This document shows positions 42,931 to 51,466 of a DNA stretch of 55,467 nt, piece after piece. Source of the DNA: JAFGOG01 sp034429215. Its GTDB lineage: Bacteria; Chloroflexota; Anaerolineae; JAAYZQ01. The notes below the pieces were generated by a model. The model was not told the DNA's origin, did no database searches, and worked only from the letters and a program-made list of their open reading frames with translations. The first letter of the stretch is position 1; every line of letters begins with the position of its first letter. Both the position numbers and the translations under genes were made by a program. The DNA lies in the NCBI GenBank assembly GCA_034429215.1, contig DAOUGI010000107.1:1-55467 (forward strand), read 5' to 3'.

Positions 42931-44469
42931 CTAGGTCAGGTGCTTGCTCACCACGGCCGCCATCGCCTCGAATTCATGGGCCAAAGCAGGATACAGCGCA
43001 CGGTAGCGCGGGTAATAGTCGGCATAAACGGCCATAGCCGGGCCGGGGCCGGTCTGATCTACCAGATGGATCGCCGCCCGACAGGCTTCAGGGACGTCGC
43101 CATACACTCCTGCCCCAACAGCCGCCAGCAACGCTGCGCCGTAGGCAGCACCTTCGGTAACATTGACCGTCACAATCTCGGTGCCGAACAGATCCGCCAG
43201 GATCTGGCGCCACAACGGGCTACGCGCGCCGCCGCCGGAAGCCCGCACCTGCTGAACAGACAGACCCAGGTCGCGCATCAGCTCCAGCGAGTCGCGCAGG
43301 CCGTAGGTTACTCCCTCCAACACCGCCCGCGTCAAATGGGCCTTGCCGTGTCGCAAGGTCAGCCCGAAAAAGACGCCGCGGGCATTCGGATCGGGGTAAG
43401 GGGTGCGCTCACCGCTCAGATAGGGCAAGAATAGGAGCCCTTCGCAGCCGGCAGGCGCTTGGGCGGCTGCATCGGTCAACAGGTCGTAGGGGTCACGGCC
43501 GGCCTCATCGGCCTGAGCTTTTTCCGGGTCGCCCAAGGCATCCCGGTACCAGCGGAAACTGCCGCCGGCGGAGAGCATGACGCCCATCAGGTGCCACATG
43601 CCGGGCACGGCGTGACAAAAGGCGTGCAGCCTGCCCTGCGGCTCGACGCGATACGCTTCCGAAGCGGCAAAAACCACGCCCGATGTGCCGATCGTGGCCG
43701 ACACGACGCCCTCCGTCACGATCCCGGTGCCGACCGCCTGGGCCGCCTGGTCGCCGCCGCCACCCACTACCGGTGTGCCGGCCAGCAGGCCTGTCTGCTC
43801 GGCCGCGGCAGCACTAACCCTGGCGCTCACGACAGGCGATTCTGTCACTTCTGGCAGCCATTGGCGCGGCACTTTTAACGCATTGAGCATCTCGTCTGAC
43901 CACCGACGCCGACCTACGTCGAACAACGACGTGCCCGAAGCGTCCGACACTTCGCCGAAATAGTCGCCCGTAAGGCAGTAGCGCACGTAATCCTTCGGCA
44001 GCAGCACCTTGGCTACCCGGTAATAGACCTCGGGTTCGTGCTCGCGGACCCAGGCGATCTTGGGAGCGGTAAAGCCGGGCAACACCCTGTTGCCGGTGAG
44101 CTTGAGCACGTTTTCGGCACCGACCTGCCGGGTAATATCAGCGCACTGGATAGCCGTGCGCTGGTCGTTCCACATGATGCAGGGGCGCAGCACCTCACCT
44201 TGGGCATCCAGCAGCACCAGGCCGTGCATCTGGCCGGTCAGGCCAACCCCGGCTAGCTGCTCTGGTTTCAGGCCGCCGTGCGCCAGTGCCTGCCGGATGC
44301 TGGTGACGGTAGCAGCCCACCAGTCGGCAGGGTTTTGCTCCGCCCACAGCGGCTGTGGGGTGAACATGGGGTACTCGGTCACGGCGCTGGCAACAACCCG
44401 CCCAGTGTGATCAATGAGGAGCGCCTTGGCCCCTGTGGTGCCGACATCAATGCCCAGTAGATATGCCAT
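42931..44469 (-). CDS. xylB: Xylulokinase (FGGY family)
   Basis: 512 residues, the usual length. FGGY motifs: N-terminal GIDVGTTGAKALLID, GLTGQMHGLVLLD (the MHG segment is typical of xylulokinases), ATIGTSGVVFA, and the C-terminal GLRDSLELMRDLGL with ASGGGARSPLWRQILADLFG. It phosphorylates D-xylulose for entry into the pentose phosphate pathway. It starts 2 bp from the stop of the aldo/keto reductase gene and is followed by the PfkB kinase. The isomerase-like gene upstream would supply its substrate. Confidence 0.93.
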   Translation of the reverse strand: MAYLLGIDVGTTGAKALLIDHTGRVVASAVTEYPMFTPQPLWAEQNPADWWAATVTSIRQALAHGGLKPEQLAGVGLTGQMHGLVLLDAQGEVLRPCIMWNDQRTAIQCADITRQVGAENVLKLTGNRVLPGFTAPKIAWVREHEPEVYYRVAKVLLPKDYVRYCLTGDYFGEVSDASGTSLFDVGRRRWSDEMLNALKVPRQWLPEVTESPVVSARVSAAAAEQTGLLAGTPVVGGGGDQAAQAVGTGIVTEGVVSATIGTSGVVFAASEAYRVEPQGRLHAFCHAVPGMWHLMGVMLSAGGSFRWYRDALGDPEKAQADEAGRDPYDLLTDAAAQAPAGCEGLLFLPYLSGERTPYPDPNARGVFFGLTLRHGKAHLTRAVLEGVTYGLRDSLELMRDLGLSVQQVRASGGGARSPLWRQILADLFGTEIVTVNVTEGAAYGAALLAAVGAGVYGDVPEACRAAIHLVDQTGPGPAMAVYADYYPRYRALYPALAHEFEAMAAVVSKHLT

Positions 44470-44471
44470 TC

Positions 44472-45587
44472 TCAGTACAGAACCTCCCCGCCGGTCAGTT
44501 TATGATGGGTATGGCGCAGCTTGTTGACAACAGGCAAATGGTAGGGACAGCGAGGCTCACACTGGCCGCAATCAGTGCAGACGCTGGCCTTGGCCGGTAG
44601 AACAGCATAGGCCGCCTGCGCCCGCTGCTCATTCTGGAACCAGAAGCGCAGAGCGGAGCGCTGCCAATAATCTCCGGGATCGCGCACTATACCGTCCCAC
44701 ATCTGGCGATCGTACCAGCCCTCCAGTCCAAAAACGCGCGGGATGTCGATCCCGGCAGGGCAGGGCAAGCACTTGTCGCACTGGCGGCAGACATAGGTAC
44801 CCAGCTCGGGCGCCGTCGCAAACCAGTGCTCCCTTTCTGCATTTGACATTGGGATAAAGGTTTCAGCCCAGGTCAGATCCTGCTCTAGCAAACCAAGCGT
44901 GTTCATGCCGGCCACCATAACGTGGATCGGCAGGCTCCAGGCATAACGGAAGGCCTGGGCCGCCGACCGCCACAAGAAACCATCAGCGATCGCCTTCATG
45001 CCGACGATGCCGACGTTCCTCTCTAGGAGCATTGGCAACAGTGTCCCTTCGATGAGCGGGAAGTTAAAGCGGTCGTAGTAGTTGAAGGTGGTCATGACGA
45101 CGTCAAAGGGGTAGCGCTTTAGCGCCTCGATGACCAGCTCGGGATGGCCGTGGTTGGACAGGCCGATGAAGCGGACCTTGCCGCTGTCGCGGGCAGCTTC
45201 GGCAGCGCGCAGGGCGCCGTCGGGCGCCAGGATCTGATCCAACTCGGCAGGACGCTGAACATGGTGCATGAACAGGATATCGACGTGATCGGTCTGCAGG
45301 TAGCTCAGGCTGTGCTCAAACAGTCGGGAGGCCGCCTGGCGGTCACGCAGGTGGCACTTGGTGGCCAGCACGCACTCTTTGCGCCGCGTGGCCATGACCA
45401 GGCCGACCTTGCGCTCCGAGTCGCCATCACCGTACTCGGGCGCGGTCTCGACATAGTTACCACCAGCGTCCAGGTAGCGGTTAAGGATAGACTCGGCGTT
45501 GGCGGCGCTGATCTCACACAGATGGAATCCGCCCAGACCAAGGATCGAAACATCCAGACCGGTGTTTCCTAGGATACGACGCTGCAT
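44472..45587 (-). CDS. Aldo/keto reductase with C-terminal 4Fe-4S ferredoxin-type domain
   Basis: 371 residues. The AKR barrel opens with RILGNTGLDVSILGLGGFHL and carries NYVETAPEYGDGDSERKVG (catalytic Tyr), the Lys in ATKCHL and MHHVQRP (His). After ~residue 270 come two iron-sulfur motifs, CRQCDKCLPCP and CTDCGQCEPRCPYH, enough for two 4Fe-4S clusters. This subgroup couples sugar or aldehyde redox to ferredoxin-type electron carriers rather than only NAD(P)H. In a sugar operon it is probably a sugar or aldehyde oxidoreductase. The physiological substrate is unknown. Confidence 0.9.
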   Translation of the reverse strand: MQRRILGNTGLDVSILGLGGFHLCEISAANAESILNRYLDAGGNYVETAPEYGDGDSERKVGLVMATRRKECVLATKCHLRDRQAASRLFEHSLSYLQTDHVDILFMHHVQRPAELDQILAPDGALRAAEAARDSGKVRFIGLSNHGHPELVIEALKRYPFDVVMTTFNYYDRFNFPLIEGTLLPMLLERNVGIVGMKAIADGFLWRSAAQAFRYAWSLPIHVMVAGMNTLGLLEQDLTWAETFIPMSNAEREHWFATAPELGTYVCRQCDKCLPCPAGIDIPRVFGLEGWYDRQMWDGIVRDPGDYWQRSALRFWFQNEQRAQAAYAVLPAKASVCTDCGQCEPRCPYHLPVVNKLRHTHHKLTGGEVLY

Positions 45588-45625
45588 TAAACGTACTCCA
45601 TTGTTCAGACTTTGAGCGGAACGGC

Positions 45626-45651
45626 AGATTCTTCGAGTCGCTCAGAATCAC
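45626..45651 (-). repeat. Dispersed GTCATCCTGAG-type repeat, copy 4
   Basis: On the minus strand GTGATTCTGAGCG...CGAAGAATCT, in the short gap between the isomerase and the aldo/keto reductase genes. Confidence 0.55.
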
Positions 45652-45658
45652 AAATGCG

Positions 45659-46810
45659 TCAAGCATTCCCAGGCCGGGGCAACGGCGGCAGGCGATCGGG
45701 ATGTGGTGCACGCGCGCGCACCAGATAGGCCTCCAGCCAGCCGCGCGCCTCGTCGGGGTGCATCTGGGCATACAGGATCGCCTCGTGATCCAGCTCGTCG
45801 ACTCGGTCGTTGGCGGCGCGGATGGCGTCAATGCAGATCTTGACCGCCACGTCCACCGGCATCCGCTCAGGATTGATGTCCAGCCCAAAGTAGCCCTGGT
45901 AGCCGTACATCTTGAGCGTGTACAACAATGCCTCAGCCTGCTCCGGCGAGACGACCCCCACATTCAGATCCTGGTCATAGTTGCCCAACGGCTGGCTGTT
46001 CCAGTGGGTGTGGGCCAGCCGGCCCTCAGACAACGGCCAGCTATAGGCGTAGGCCAGGTCCTCATAGCCCATCAGCACATGGCCGATCTCGGGGTTGAGG
46101 CCGACCAGGGTGTGGCCCTGGTCGAGAAGGCGCCGGTTCTCGGGGTGCTTGAGCTGCGGCTCGACCAGGTGGGCCAGCAGCATCGCCTCGGCCGTGGTGG
46201 GGAATAGGATATGGCCACGCGGCTCGTACGGCTTGGGCTCAAAGCCCACACGCACGCCAGGCACTGCATCCATCGCCTCGGCCAGCCCTTGGGCAAAGGC
46301 GTCGCGCATCCGCACAAAGTCGGTGGCAAAAGGGTTCTCATAGCCGTCGATGCCCGGCCAGACCACGGCAAAGTCGGTATCCATCTCTTTGTTCAGCTCA
46401 AAGGCATGCTTGGTGCGGTCGATGGCGGCACGACGCGGTCCGGGCAGTGGGTTGGACAGCGAACCCCACTCGAACTGCTCATCCCAGAATAGCAGCGGGA
46501 CGATGGTAACCAGCCTGATGCCGGTGCTGGCCACAAACTGGCGCCAGATGTCGAGGTTGTCGTCGTTGATCTCGTTGGGATAATGAGCCTCCAGCCCGGC
46601 CAGGCCATAATCCTTTAGCTTGGCTGCCATCTCGAGGCGGGCCTCGATGTCGCGCCGGTGCTGGTAGACGTCGTGAAAGCGTGAGTTGGACGGCGAAAAG
46701 AACCAGATGCCGGCCGTGAACTTTAGGTCGAGCCTAAAGGTCTTGAGATGGTTCAGTAATTCTTCAGGTGTGCGCCTCAGCGCCTGAGAACGCAGATCAC
46801 GGAATCCCAC
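45659..46810 (-). CDS. Xylose isomerase-like TIM-barrel protein
   Basis: 383 residues of the xylose-isomerase-like TIM-barrel superfamily. Likely metal and substrate residues lie in LEAHYPNEI, VGFEPKPYEPRGH (Glu and Lys as in XylA), LNPEIGH, HTHWNSQPLGNYDQDLN and FGLDINPERM. The EPKP-x-EP-x-x-H segment resembles D-xylose isomerase, but the usual XylA N-terminal motifs are not obvious, so it belongs to a divergent branch. The operon context with xylulokinase supports an aldose-ketose isomerase. GTG start at 46810 with GAGGAG 7 nt upstream. Confidence 0.8.
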   Translation of the reverse strand: MGFRDLRSQALRRTPEELLNHLKTFRLDLKFTAGIWFFSPSNSRFHDVYQHRRDIEARLEMAAKLKDYGLAGLEAHYPNEINDDNLDIWRQFVASTGIRLVTIVPLLFWDEQFEWGSLSNPLPGPRRAAIDRTKHAFELNKEMDTDFAVVWPGIDGYENPFATDFVRMRDAFAQGLAEAMDAVPGVRVGFEPKPYEPRGHILFPTTAEAMLLAHLVEPQLKHPENRRLLDQGHTLVGLNPEIGHVLMGYEDLAYAYSWPLSEGRLAHTHWNSQPLGNYDQDLNVGVVSPEQAEALLYTLKMYGYQGYFGLDINPERMPVDVAVKICIDAIRAANDRVDELDHEAILYAQMHPDEARGWLEAYLVRARAPHPDRLPPLPRPGNA

Positions 46811-46931
46811 TTGGTATCTCCTCTCTACCGCTACTACTTGCTTCGCCTATGTACCGGGCGAAGCCTTGGAAATGCTCTTACGCAGCATCACCTCTGGATC
46901 ACCCGACGCCCTCCCCCATCATCCGGGCGGA

Positions 46932-46964
46932 GGTTGGCGAGGGGTATAACGCCCCCCGCCAACC
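46932..46964. terminator. Hairpin between the binding-protein and isomerase genes
   Basis: GGTTGGCG (46932-46939) pairs with CGCCAACC (46957-46964), with further GGGG/CCCC pairing inside. Without a T-run it is more likely an mRNA-stabilising or partial-termination hairpin, as often found after binding-protein genes. The rest of 46811-47029 shows nothing. Confidence 0.55.
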
Positions 46965-47029
46965 TGCAACCGGTTAAGTCAGGTCTCAATGGAGGCAAGA
47001 GAAGAGACCAGACAAACCGCAAGCCGCGA

Positions 47030-48070
47030 CTAGTCAGGGGAGGGCGCCGTCCAGCCCTCGGTGTTCCACTCGTGCGGGATGCCCTTCGCGTCCAGCCCAG
47101 CCTCATAGTCCTTGAGGGTGGCTGCAGTGATAACATCCACACCGGTGTCGATTACGCCGTCGACAGCGCCCATCTCTATCAAAGCGGAGTCCTTCCCCTT
47201 CTCGGCCATCAGCTTGATGATCTCCACCGACTTGTAGCCCATGTCAAACTCCCGCTGGGCTATCGTGGCGTCGATCACACCTTCCTTGATGCCGTTGATG
47301 ATGTCGGTCGTGGCGTCAAAGCACACCAGCTTGATCTTGCCAACCGAGTTCGCTTCCTTGATCGCCGTCGCCCAGGCCGGGCCGTTGTAGGCATACACCC
47401 CAAACGCACCCGCCAGGTCCGGGTTGGCCGAGATCACCGAGCCGGCCAGTTGCAGCGCAGTCGCCGCATCTTCCTTGTCGTTCACCGGCTCCAGCGAGGT
47501 GATCTGGGTGCCCTTGATCCCCTCCAGAAAGCCGTCAGTCCGCTGCAGCGCGTTCAGCGCCGTGTCAGAGCCGCGGCCGATGCCCACCTTGCCCCCACCC
47601 GGCAGTAGCTTGGCCATCGTCTCGCCGGCGCTCTTGCCGGCAGTAAAGTTGTTGGTGCCGATGTAGACCAGCGACACGCTCCCGTCGATCGGCGGCGTGT
47701 CCAGCGTCGTCACAAAGATGCCTGCGTCGCTCGCCTTTTTCATCGTCGCTTCCAACGCATTCGGGTCGGACGGCGCGATGGCGATGCCGGTCACTTTTTG
47801 CGCGATGTAAGTCTCCATCGTCTGAATCTGAGCTGCTACGTCCTCCTTGGGCGGGACGAAAAAGACCGTCTCTACCCCGAGGTCCTTCCCCGCGGCGATC
47901 ACGCCCTTCTCGACGTTCGACCAGTAGGGATGCACTGACTTGCCGATGACCACGATCTTGCCTACCTTGGACGGCTCTGGAGCTGTCGTAGCCCCTCCGC
48001 TGTCGCAGGCAGTCACGACCATGGACAGCACGACCAATATCGCCAACATAGTGAACAGATGCTTTTTCAT
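47030..48070 (-). CDS. ABC sugar transporter substrate-binding lipoprotein
   Basis: 346 residues. The lipoprotein signal is MKKHLFTMLAILVVLSMVV followed by a lipobox ending in Cys (TAC, residue ~22). The remainder is a periplasmic-binding-protein type I fold of the ribose/xylose class: VIGKSVHPYWSNVEKG, GIAIAPSDPNALE, TTLDTPP, YIGTNNFTAG and IVDATIAQREFDMGY-like VIDATIAQ. The start is the ATG at 48070 with GGAGGAG and AGGAA upstream; the frame is open 90 nt earlier without an SD. It delivers a pentose or hexose to the permease. Confidence 0.93.
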   Translation of the reverse strand: MKKHLFTMLAILVVLSMVVTACDSGGATTAPEPSKVGKIVVIGKSVHPYWSNVEKGVIAAGKDLGVETVFFVPPKEDVAAQIQTMETYIAQKVTGIAIAPSDPNALEATMKKASDAGIFVTTLDTPPIDGSVSLVYIGTNNFTAGKSAGETMAKLLPGGGKVGIGRGSDTALNALQRTDGFLEGIKGTQITSLEPVNDKEDAATALQLAGSVISANPDLAGAFGVYAYNGPAWATAIKEANSVGKIKLVCFDATTDIINGIKEGVIDATIAQREFDMGYKSVEIIKLMAEKGKDSALIEMGAVDGVIDTGVDVITAATLKDYEAGLDAKGIPHEWNTEGWTAPSPD

Positions 48071-48180
48071 TTCCTGCGCTCCTCCTTTATCTTCTTTCTG
48101 ATTGGCTAAACAACCGGGTCGCCTACACCCATCTGTTTGTCTACAAGGGCTACCCACCACCTCTCTTTCAAGCTCGATCT

Positions 48181-48981
48181 CTATTGAACGGGCGCAAAGT
48201 CATCCACAGCGCCCACGATGCGAGCCACTACCTTCTCCCGGATTTCAGCCAGGGACGTGTCCTTTACCGGGAGATCGCCCACTTTGCGGCCGTGCCGCAG
48301 CACCACAACACGGTCGGCCGCCTCAAAGATGTCCTCCAACCGATGACTGATGATAATGATAGCCGAACCCTGGCGCTTGAGCTCGCGGATCAGGTCCAAC
48401 ACCTTGCTGATGGCCGCCACACTCAGGGCTGCGGTGGGCTCGTCCATGATGATGACCTTGGCGTTAAAGGCGGTTGCTCGTCCGATAGCTACCGCCTGGC
48501 GCTGGCCGCCGGACAGATTCTCGACCTTTAGTTTTACGGAAGAAATGTCAATTTTGAGCCGGTCCATCAAGCGGCGGGCCTCCTCTTCCATGCGCCCCTT
48601 GTTCATGATCTGGAGCAATCCCAGGTTGAGTCGCACGGCTTCTCGCCCCAAGAACACATTACTGGCCACGTCCAGATTGTTGGCCAGGGCAAAGTCCTGG
48701 TAGACCATCTCGATGCCCAAGCGACGAGCTTCCTCTGGACCGGACAGGTGAACCCGTTGGCCATCGAGGTAGATTTCGCCGCCGTCGGGGATGTAGGCCC
48801 CACTCAAAACCTTCATCAAGGTAGACTTGCCGGCCGCATTGTCGCCTACAAGGCCCAGTACTTCATTCTGCCCAAGCACCAGGTCGACACCGCACAACGC
48901 CTGCACAGCGCCAAAGCACTTTTTGATCTCCCGTAGCTCGACGACCGGTGTTTTGTCCGTAGCACTCATCGCTTTGCTCAC
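48181..48981 (-). CDS. ABC sugar transporter ATPase (single-domain)
   Basis: 266 residues. Walker A is GDNAAGKST, the signature is LSGGQRQ, Walker B is VIIMDEPTAALS and the switch His is in IISHRLEDI. Unlike XylG or RbsA, which carry two ATPase domains, this one has a single domain, as in FrcA-type fructose transporters, and should act as a homodimer. Its ATG overlaps the permease stop (ATGA). A 110-bp gap separates it from the binding-protein gene, which has its own strong SD. Confidence 0.93.
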   Translation of the reverse strand: MSKAMSATDKTPVVELREIKKCFGAVQALCGVDLVLGQNEVLGLVGDNAAGKSTLMKVLSGAYIPDGGEIYLDGQRVHLSGPEEARRLGIEMVYQDFALANNLDVASNVFLGREAVRLNLGLLQIMNKGRMEEEARRLMDRLKIDISSVKLKVENLSGGQRQAVAIGRATAFNAKVIIMDEPTAALSVAAISKVLDLIRELKRQGSAIIIISHRLEDIFEAADRVVVLRHGRKVGDLPVKDTSLAEIREKVVARIVGAVDDFAPVQ

Positions 48982-49979
48982 TTTCTCCGGCGACGGCGCA
49001 GGGTGTCATACACCACCGCGATCACCAGCACGATGCCCAGGACGACGGTTTGCAGGTAGGAGGAGACATTCATGAGCACCATGCCGTTCTGCATGACGCC
49101 CATGATCGCCGCGCCCACAAGGGCTCCCAGTATCGTGCCCTCGCCGCCAAACAGGCTGGTTCCGCCAATGACGGTGGCGGCGATGGCCCACAACTCATAG
49201 GACGATCCAACCACTGGGGTACCCTGTCCCAAGCGCGAGGCCAGCAGGATGCCGGTAATACCGGCCATGATGCTGCTGGCAACGTAGCAGAACAGGCGCA
49301 CACGGTCTATTTTGACACCCGAAACGCGCGCTGCCTCCCGGTTGCCGCCGACGGCATAGATATGACGCCCCAGTGTGGTCATGTTCAAGATAAAGACAGC
49401 ACACAATGCCACGACAACCAGGACAATGAACATGATCGGGATCGTGTGGAATTCCCCCTGACCCAGCGCCAGGAAGGGATGGCCGGTGTCAAAGACAATT
49501 GGGTAACCACGGGTTATGTAGGCCGCCAGGCCGTTCGCGATGAGCCAGGTGCCCAAGGTGATGATAAAGGCAGGGACACCGACCCTGGTGACAAAAAAGC
49601 CGTGCCACAACCCCACGCAAGCGGCCAAGAGCAGGACAATCAGAATGGCCGGGACCATGCCAAACATGACGCCGCCGACCCCTTTCACCATCAGCCAGGC
49701 AACCGCCACGCCGGTCAGAGCAGTCAGCGACCCGACCGACAGGTCGATGCCGCCGGTGATAATCACAAAGATCTCGCCGATGGCCAGGATGCCAAAGGTA
49801 GCGATGAAGCGCATGATGATGGCCAGGTTGGCCGACTTGGTGAAAACGCCAGGGTTCTGCCACCAGAAGAAAGCACACAAAAGAGCCAGCGCGACCAGAA
49901 TGCCCAGCTCGCGGAAACTCCCCAACCACCGCAGCCCACCAATCGTGCCACCGGAAGTTGACCTACCCACCTTGGTCAC
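48978..49979 (-). CDS. ABC sugar transporter permease
   Basis: 333 residues with eight to ten membrane helices and family motifs GGIDLSVGSLTALTGV and GGTSLFGGEGTILGALVGA of the ribose/xylose-type (BPD_transp_2) permeases. The likely start is the GTG at 49979, with GAGGAGG 5 nt upstream. A TTG at 50021 opens the same frame but has no SD, so the longer form is less likely. It follows the ROK repressor gene by 59 bp and precedes the ATPase with overlap. Confidence 0.92.
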   Translation of the reverse strand: MTKVGRSTSGGTIGGLRWLGSFRELGILVALALLCAFFWWQNPGVFTKSANLAIIMRFIATFGILAIGEIFVIITGGIDLSVGSLTALTGVAVAWLMVKGVGGVMFGMVPAILIVLLLAACVGLWHGFFVTRVGVPAFIITLGTWLIANGLAAYITRGYPIVFDTGHPFLALGQGEFHTIPIMFIVLVVVALCAVFILNMTTLGRHIYAVGGNREAARVSGVKIDRVRLFCYVASSIMAGITGILLASRLGQGTPVVGSSYELWAIAATVIGGTSLFGGEGTILGALVGAAIMGVMQNGMVLMNVSSYLQTVVLGIVLVIAVVYDTLRRRRRK

Positions 49980-50038
49980 CGGCACCTCCTCGTCTACTCG
50001 AATTCCCGAGTGATTCTCCAAGCCTGCCCGCGGAACGG

Positions 50039-51289
50039 CTAGAGCCGCCGAGGCTCACGCAGGATACCCTGCAACACTACCGCCACGCCGCCCATGACAC
50101 AGGCGTCAAAGCCGTGGCGCGCCAGCACCACCTGTGTCGCTTCCCGGTTCCAGCGCAGAGCGCGCCTTTGCATCTCCTCGGTGACTGCCGGCAGCAGAAA
50201 TTCCCACGCCAGGCTTAGGATACCGCCGAACACCACCAGCTCAGGGTTCAGAGCATTGACCAAAGAGGCGATGCCGATCCCTAATCGATGACCTATGATA
50301 TCCAGCGCCTCCAGTGCCACCGCATCGCCGTCGAGGGCGGCGTCAGTTACAGCTGGTACCGTCAGCCGCCCCAGATCGCCGTTGACCAGTCTCGGCAGGC
50401 AACTGGCCTGCCCGGCGTCAATCGCCTGCTTGATCCGGCGAAACAGCGCCTGCTGGCTGACCTGCGTCTCCCAACAGCCCCGATTGCCGCAGTTGCACAA
50501 CTCGCCGTCAGGGTCCATGGTCATGTGACCCAGCTCACCGGCCATGCCGGTCACGCCCCGGAGCACCTGGCCGGCACGCACCACACCGCCGCCCAGGCCT
50601 ACGCCGGCGCTGACATACAGCACTTCCTGGTAGCCCCGTGCTGCTCCAAAGTAGTACTCACCCAGGGCCGCCAGATTGGCCTCGTTGTCCACAAACACCG
50701 GAACATCGAACGCCTGCTGCAGAGCGGCGCGCACGGGCACGTTCTCCCAGCCAAGATTGGGTGCGAACAACAACACACCGGTCGCCTGATCGACCAGGCC
50801 AGGCACCCCCACCGCAGCTCCCAGCAGCATGCCGCAAGAGGTACGCCCTTCGTCGGCTGCCCGCTGCAACAGAGCGATCACCCGATCGACGATGGCAGTC
50901 TGGCCCATGGCAGGGTTAATCCTGTCCTGATGGCGATAAATGATCTCGGAAGCAAAGTCGGCAGTGATGACTGAGATGAAATCCACGCCAATCTCGCCGG
51001 TAACGATGCAGCCGGCCTTGGGGTTGAGCGTCAGCAGCACCGCCCGACGCCCGGCGCTCGTCGACTTTAGTAGTCCGATCTCGCGGACAAATTGGGCTTC
51101 GATCAGCTCGCCGACAAGACTGGAGACGGTGGTCTTGTTCAGTCCGGTCATGTTGGCCAGCGTGGCGCGGGAGATGGGAGCATTTTCGCGCAGGTGATGG
51201 AGGATGGCAGACAAGTTCATCTGGCGCATCACCGTGTGATCGCCGGTCTGGTAGCGTTCTTGCGGTACGGCGGGCATCTTGCCGTGCAT
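50039..51289 (-). CDS. xylR: ROK-family transcriptional repressor, XylR-type
   Basis: 416 residues. An N-terminal winged helix (~22-75: LHHLRENAPISRATLANMTG, then NKTTVSSLVGELI) is followed by a ROK domain with the sugar-binding GELGHMTMD and the zinc signature CNCGNRGCWE (C-x-C-G-x-x-G-C-x-E). It represses sugar genes until the sugar binds. The operator at 51302-51326 has TTAGTTGGT arms, very like the XylR operator of Bacillus as I recall it, and lies over its own start site, so autoregulation of the whole operon is likely. ATG at 51289 with GGGAG 5 nt upstream. The xylose assignment also rests on xylB and the isomerase-like gene. Confidence 0.88.
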   Translation of the reverse strand: MHGKMPAVPQERYQTGDHTVMRQMNLSAILHHLRENAPISRATLANMTGLNKTTVSSLVGELIEAQFVREIGLLKSTSAGRRAVLLTLNPKAGCIVTGEIGVDFISVITADFASEIIYRHQDRINPAMGQTAIVDRVIALLQRAADEGRTSCGMLLGAAVGVPGLVDQATGVLLFAPNLGWENVPVRAALQQAFDVPVFVDNEANLAALGEYYFGAARGYQEVLYVSAGVGLGGGVVRAGQVLRGVTGMAGELGHMTMDPDGELCNCGNRGCWETQVSQQALFRRIKQAIDAGQASCLPRLVNGDLGRLTVPAVTDAALDGDAVALEALDIIGHRLGIGIASLVNALNPELVVFGGILSLAWEFLLPAVTEEMQRRALRWNREATQVVLARHGFDACVMGGVAVVLQGILREPRRL

Positions 51290-51301
51290 GACAGCTCCCT
51301 A

Positions 51302-51326
51302 TTAGTTGGTGTTCGCAACCAACTAA
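51302..51326. promoter_or_regulatory. XylR-type operator palindrome
   Basis: TTAGTTGGT (51302-51310) and ACCAACTAA (51318-51326) form a perfect 9-bp inverted repeat with a 7-bp spacer. It covers the predicted transcript start and first 20 bases, a classic repression position. Confidence 0.88.
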
Positions 51327-51327
51327 A

Positions 51328-51356
51328 ATTATAACACACGTTTCAGGATTTGTCAA
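51328..51356 (-). promoter_or_regulatory. Consensus promoter of the xyl-type operon
   Basis: On the minus strand TTGACA (51351-51356) and TATAAT (51328-51333) are both perfect and 17 bp apart. The operator follows at once. The insertion sequence's target duplication begins 4 bp beyond the -35. Confidence 0.88.
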
Positions 51357-51404
51357 TACCCCAATTTTTGGTGATTACCCACAAGTGGTGTGAGACTTGA
51401 AAGA

Positions 51405-51464
51405 CTCCGTCCAACGCAGTATGCTTTGGAAGCGCGAACAACCAAAGAACTGCGGAGGACGGAG
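51405..51464 (+). promoter_or_regulatory. Long hairpin that could hide the transposase ribosome-binding site
   Basis: CTCCGTC (51405-51411), GCAGT (51416-51420) and CTTTGG (51424-51429) pair in order with GACGGAG (51458-51464), ACTGC (51449-51453) and CCAAAG (51442-51447). The SD GGAGG at 51454-51458 is inside the structure, just before the ATG at 51467. Confidence 0.65.
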
Positions 51465-51466
51465 CC

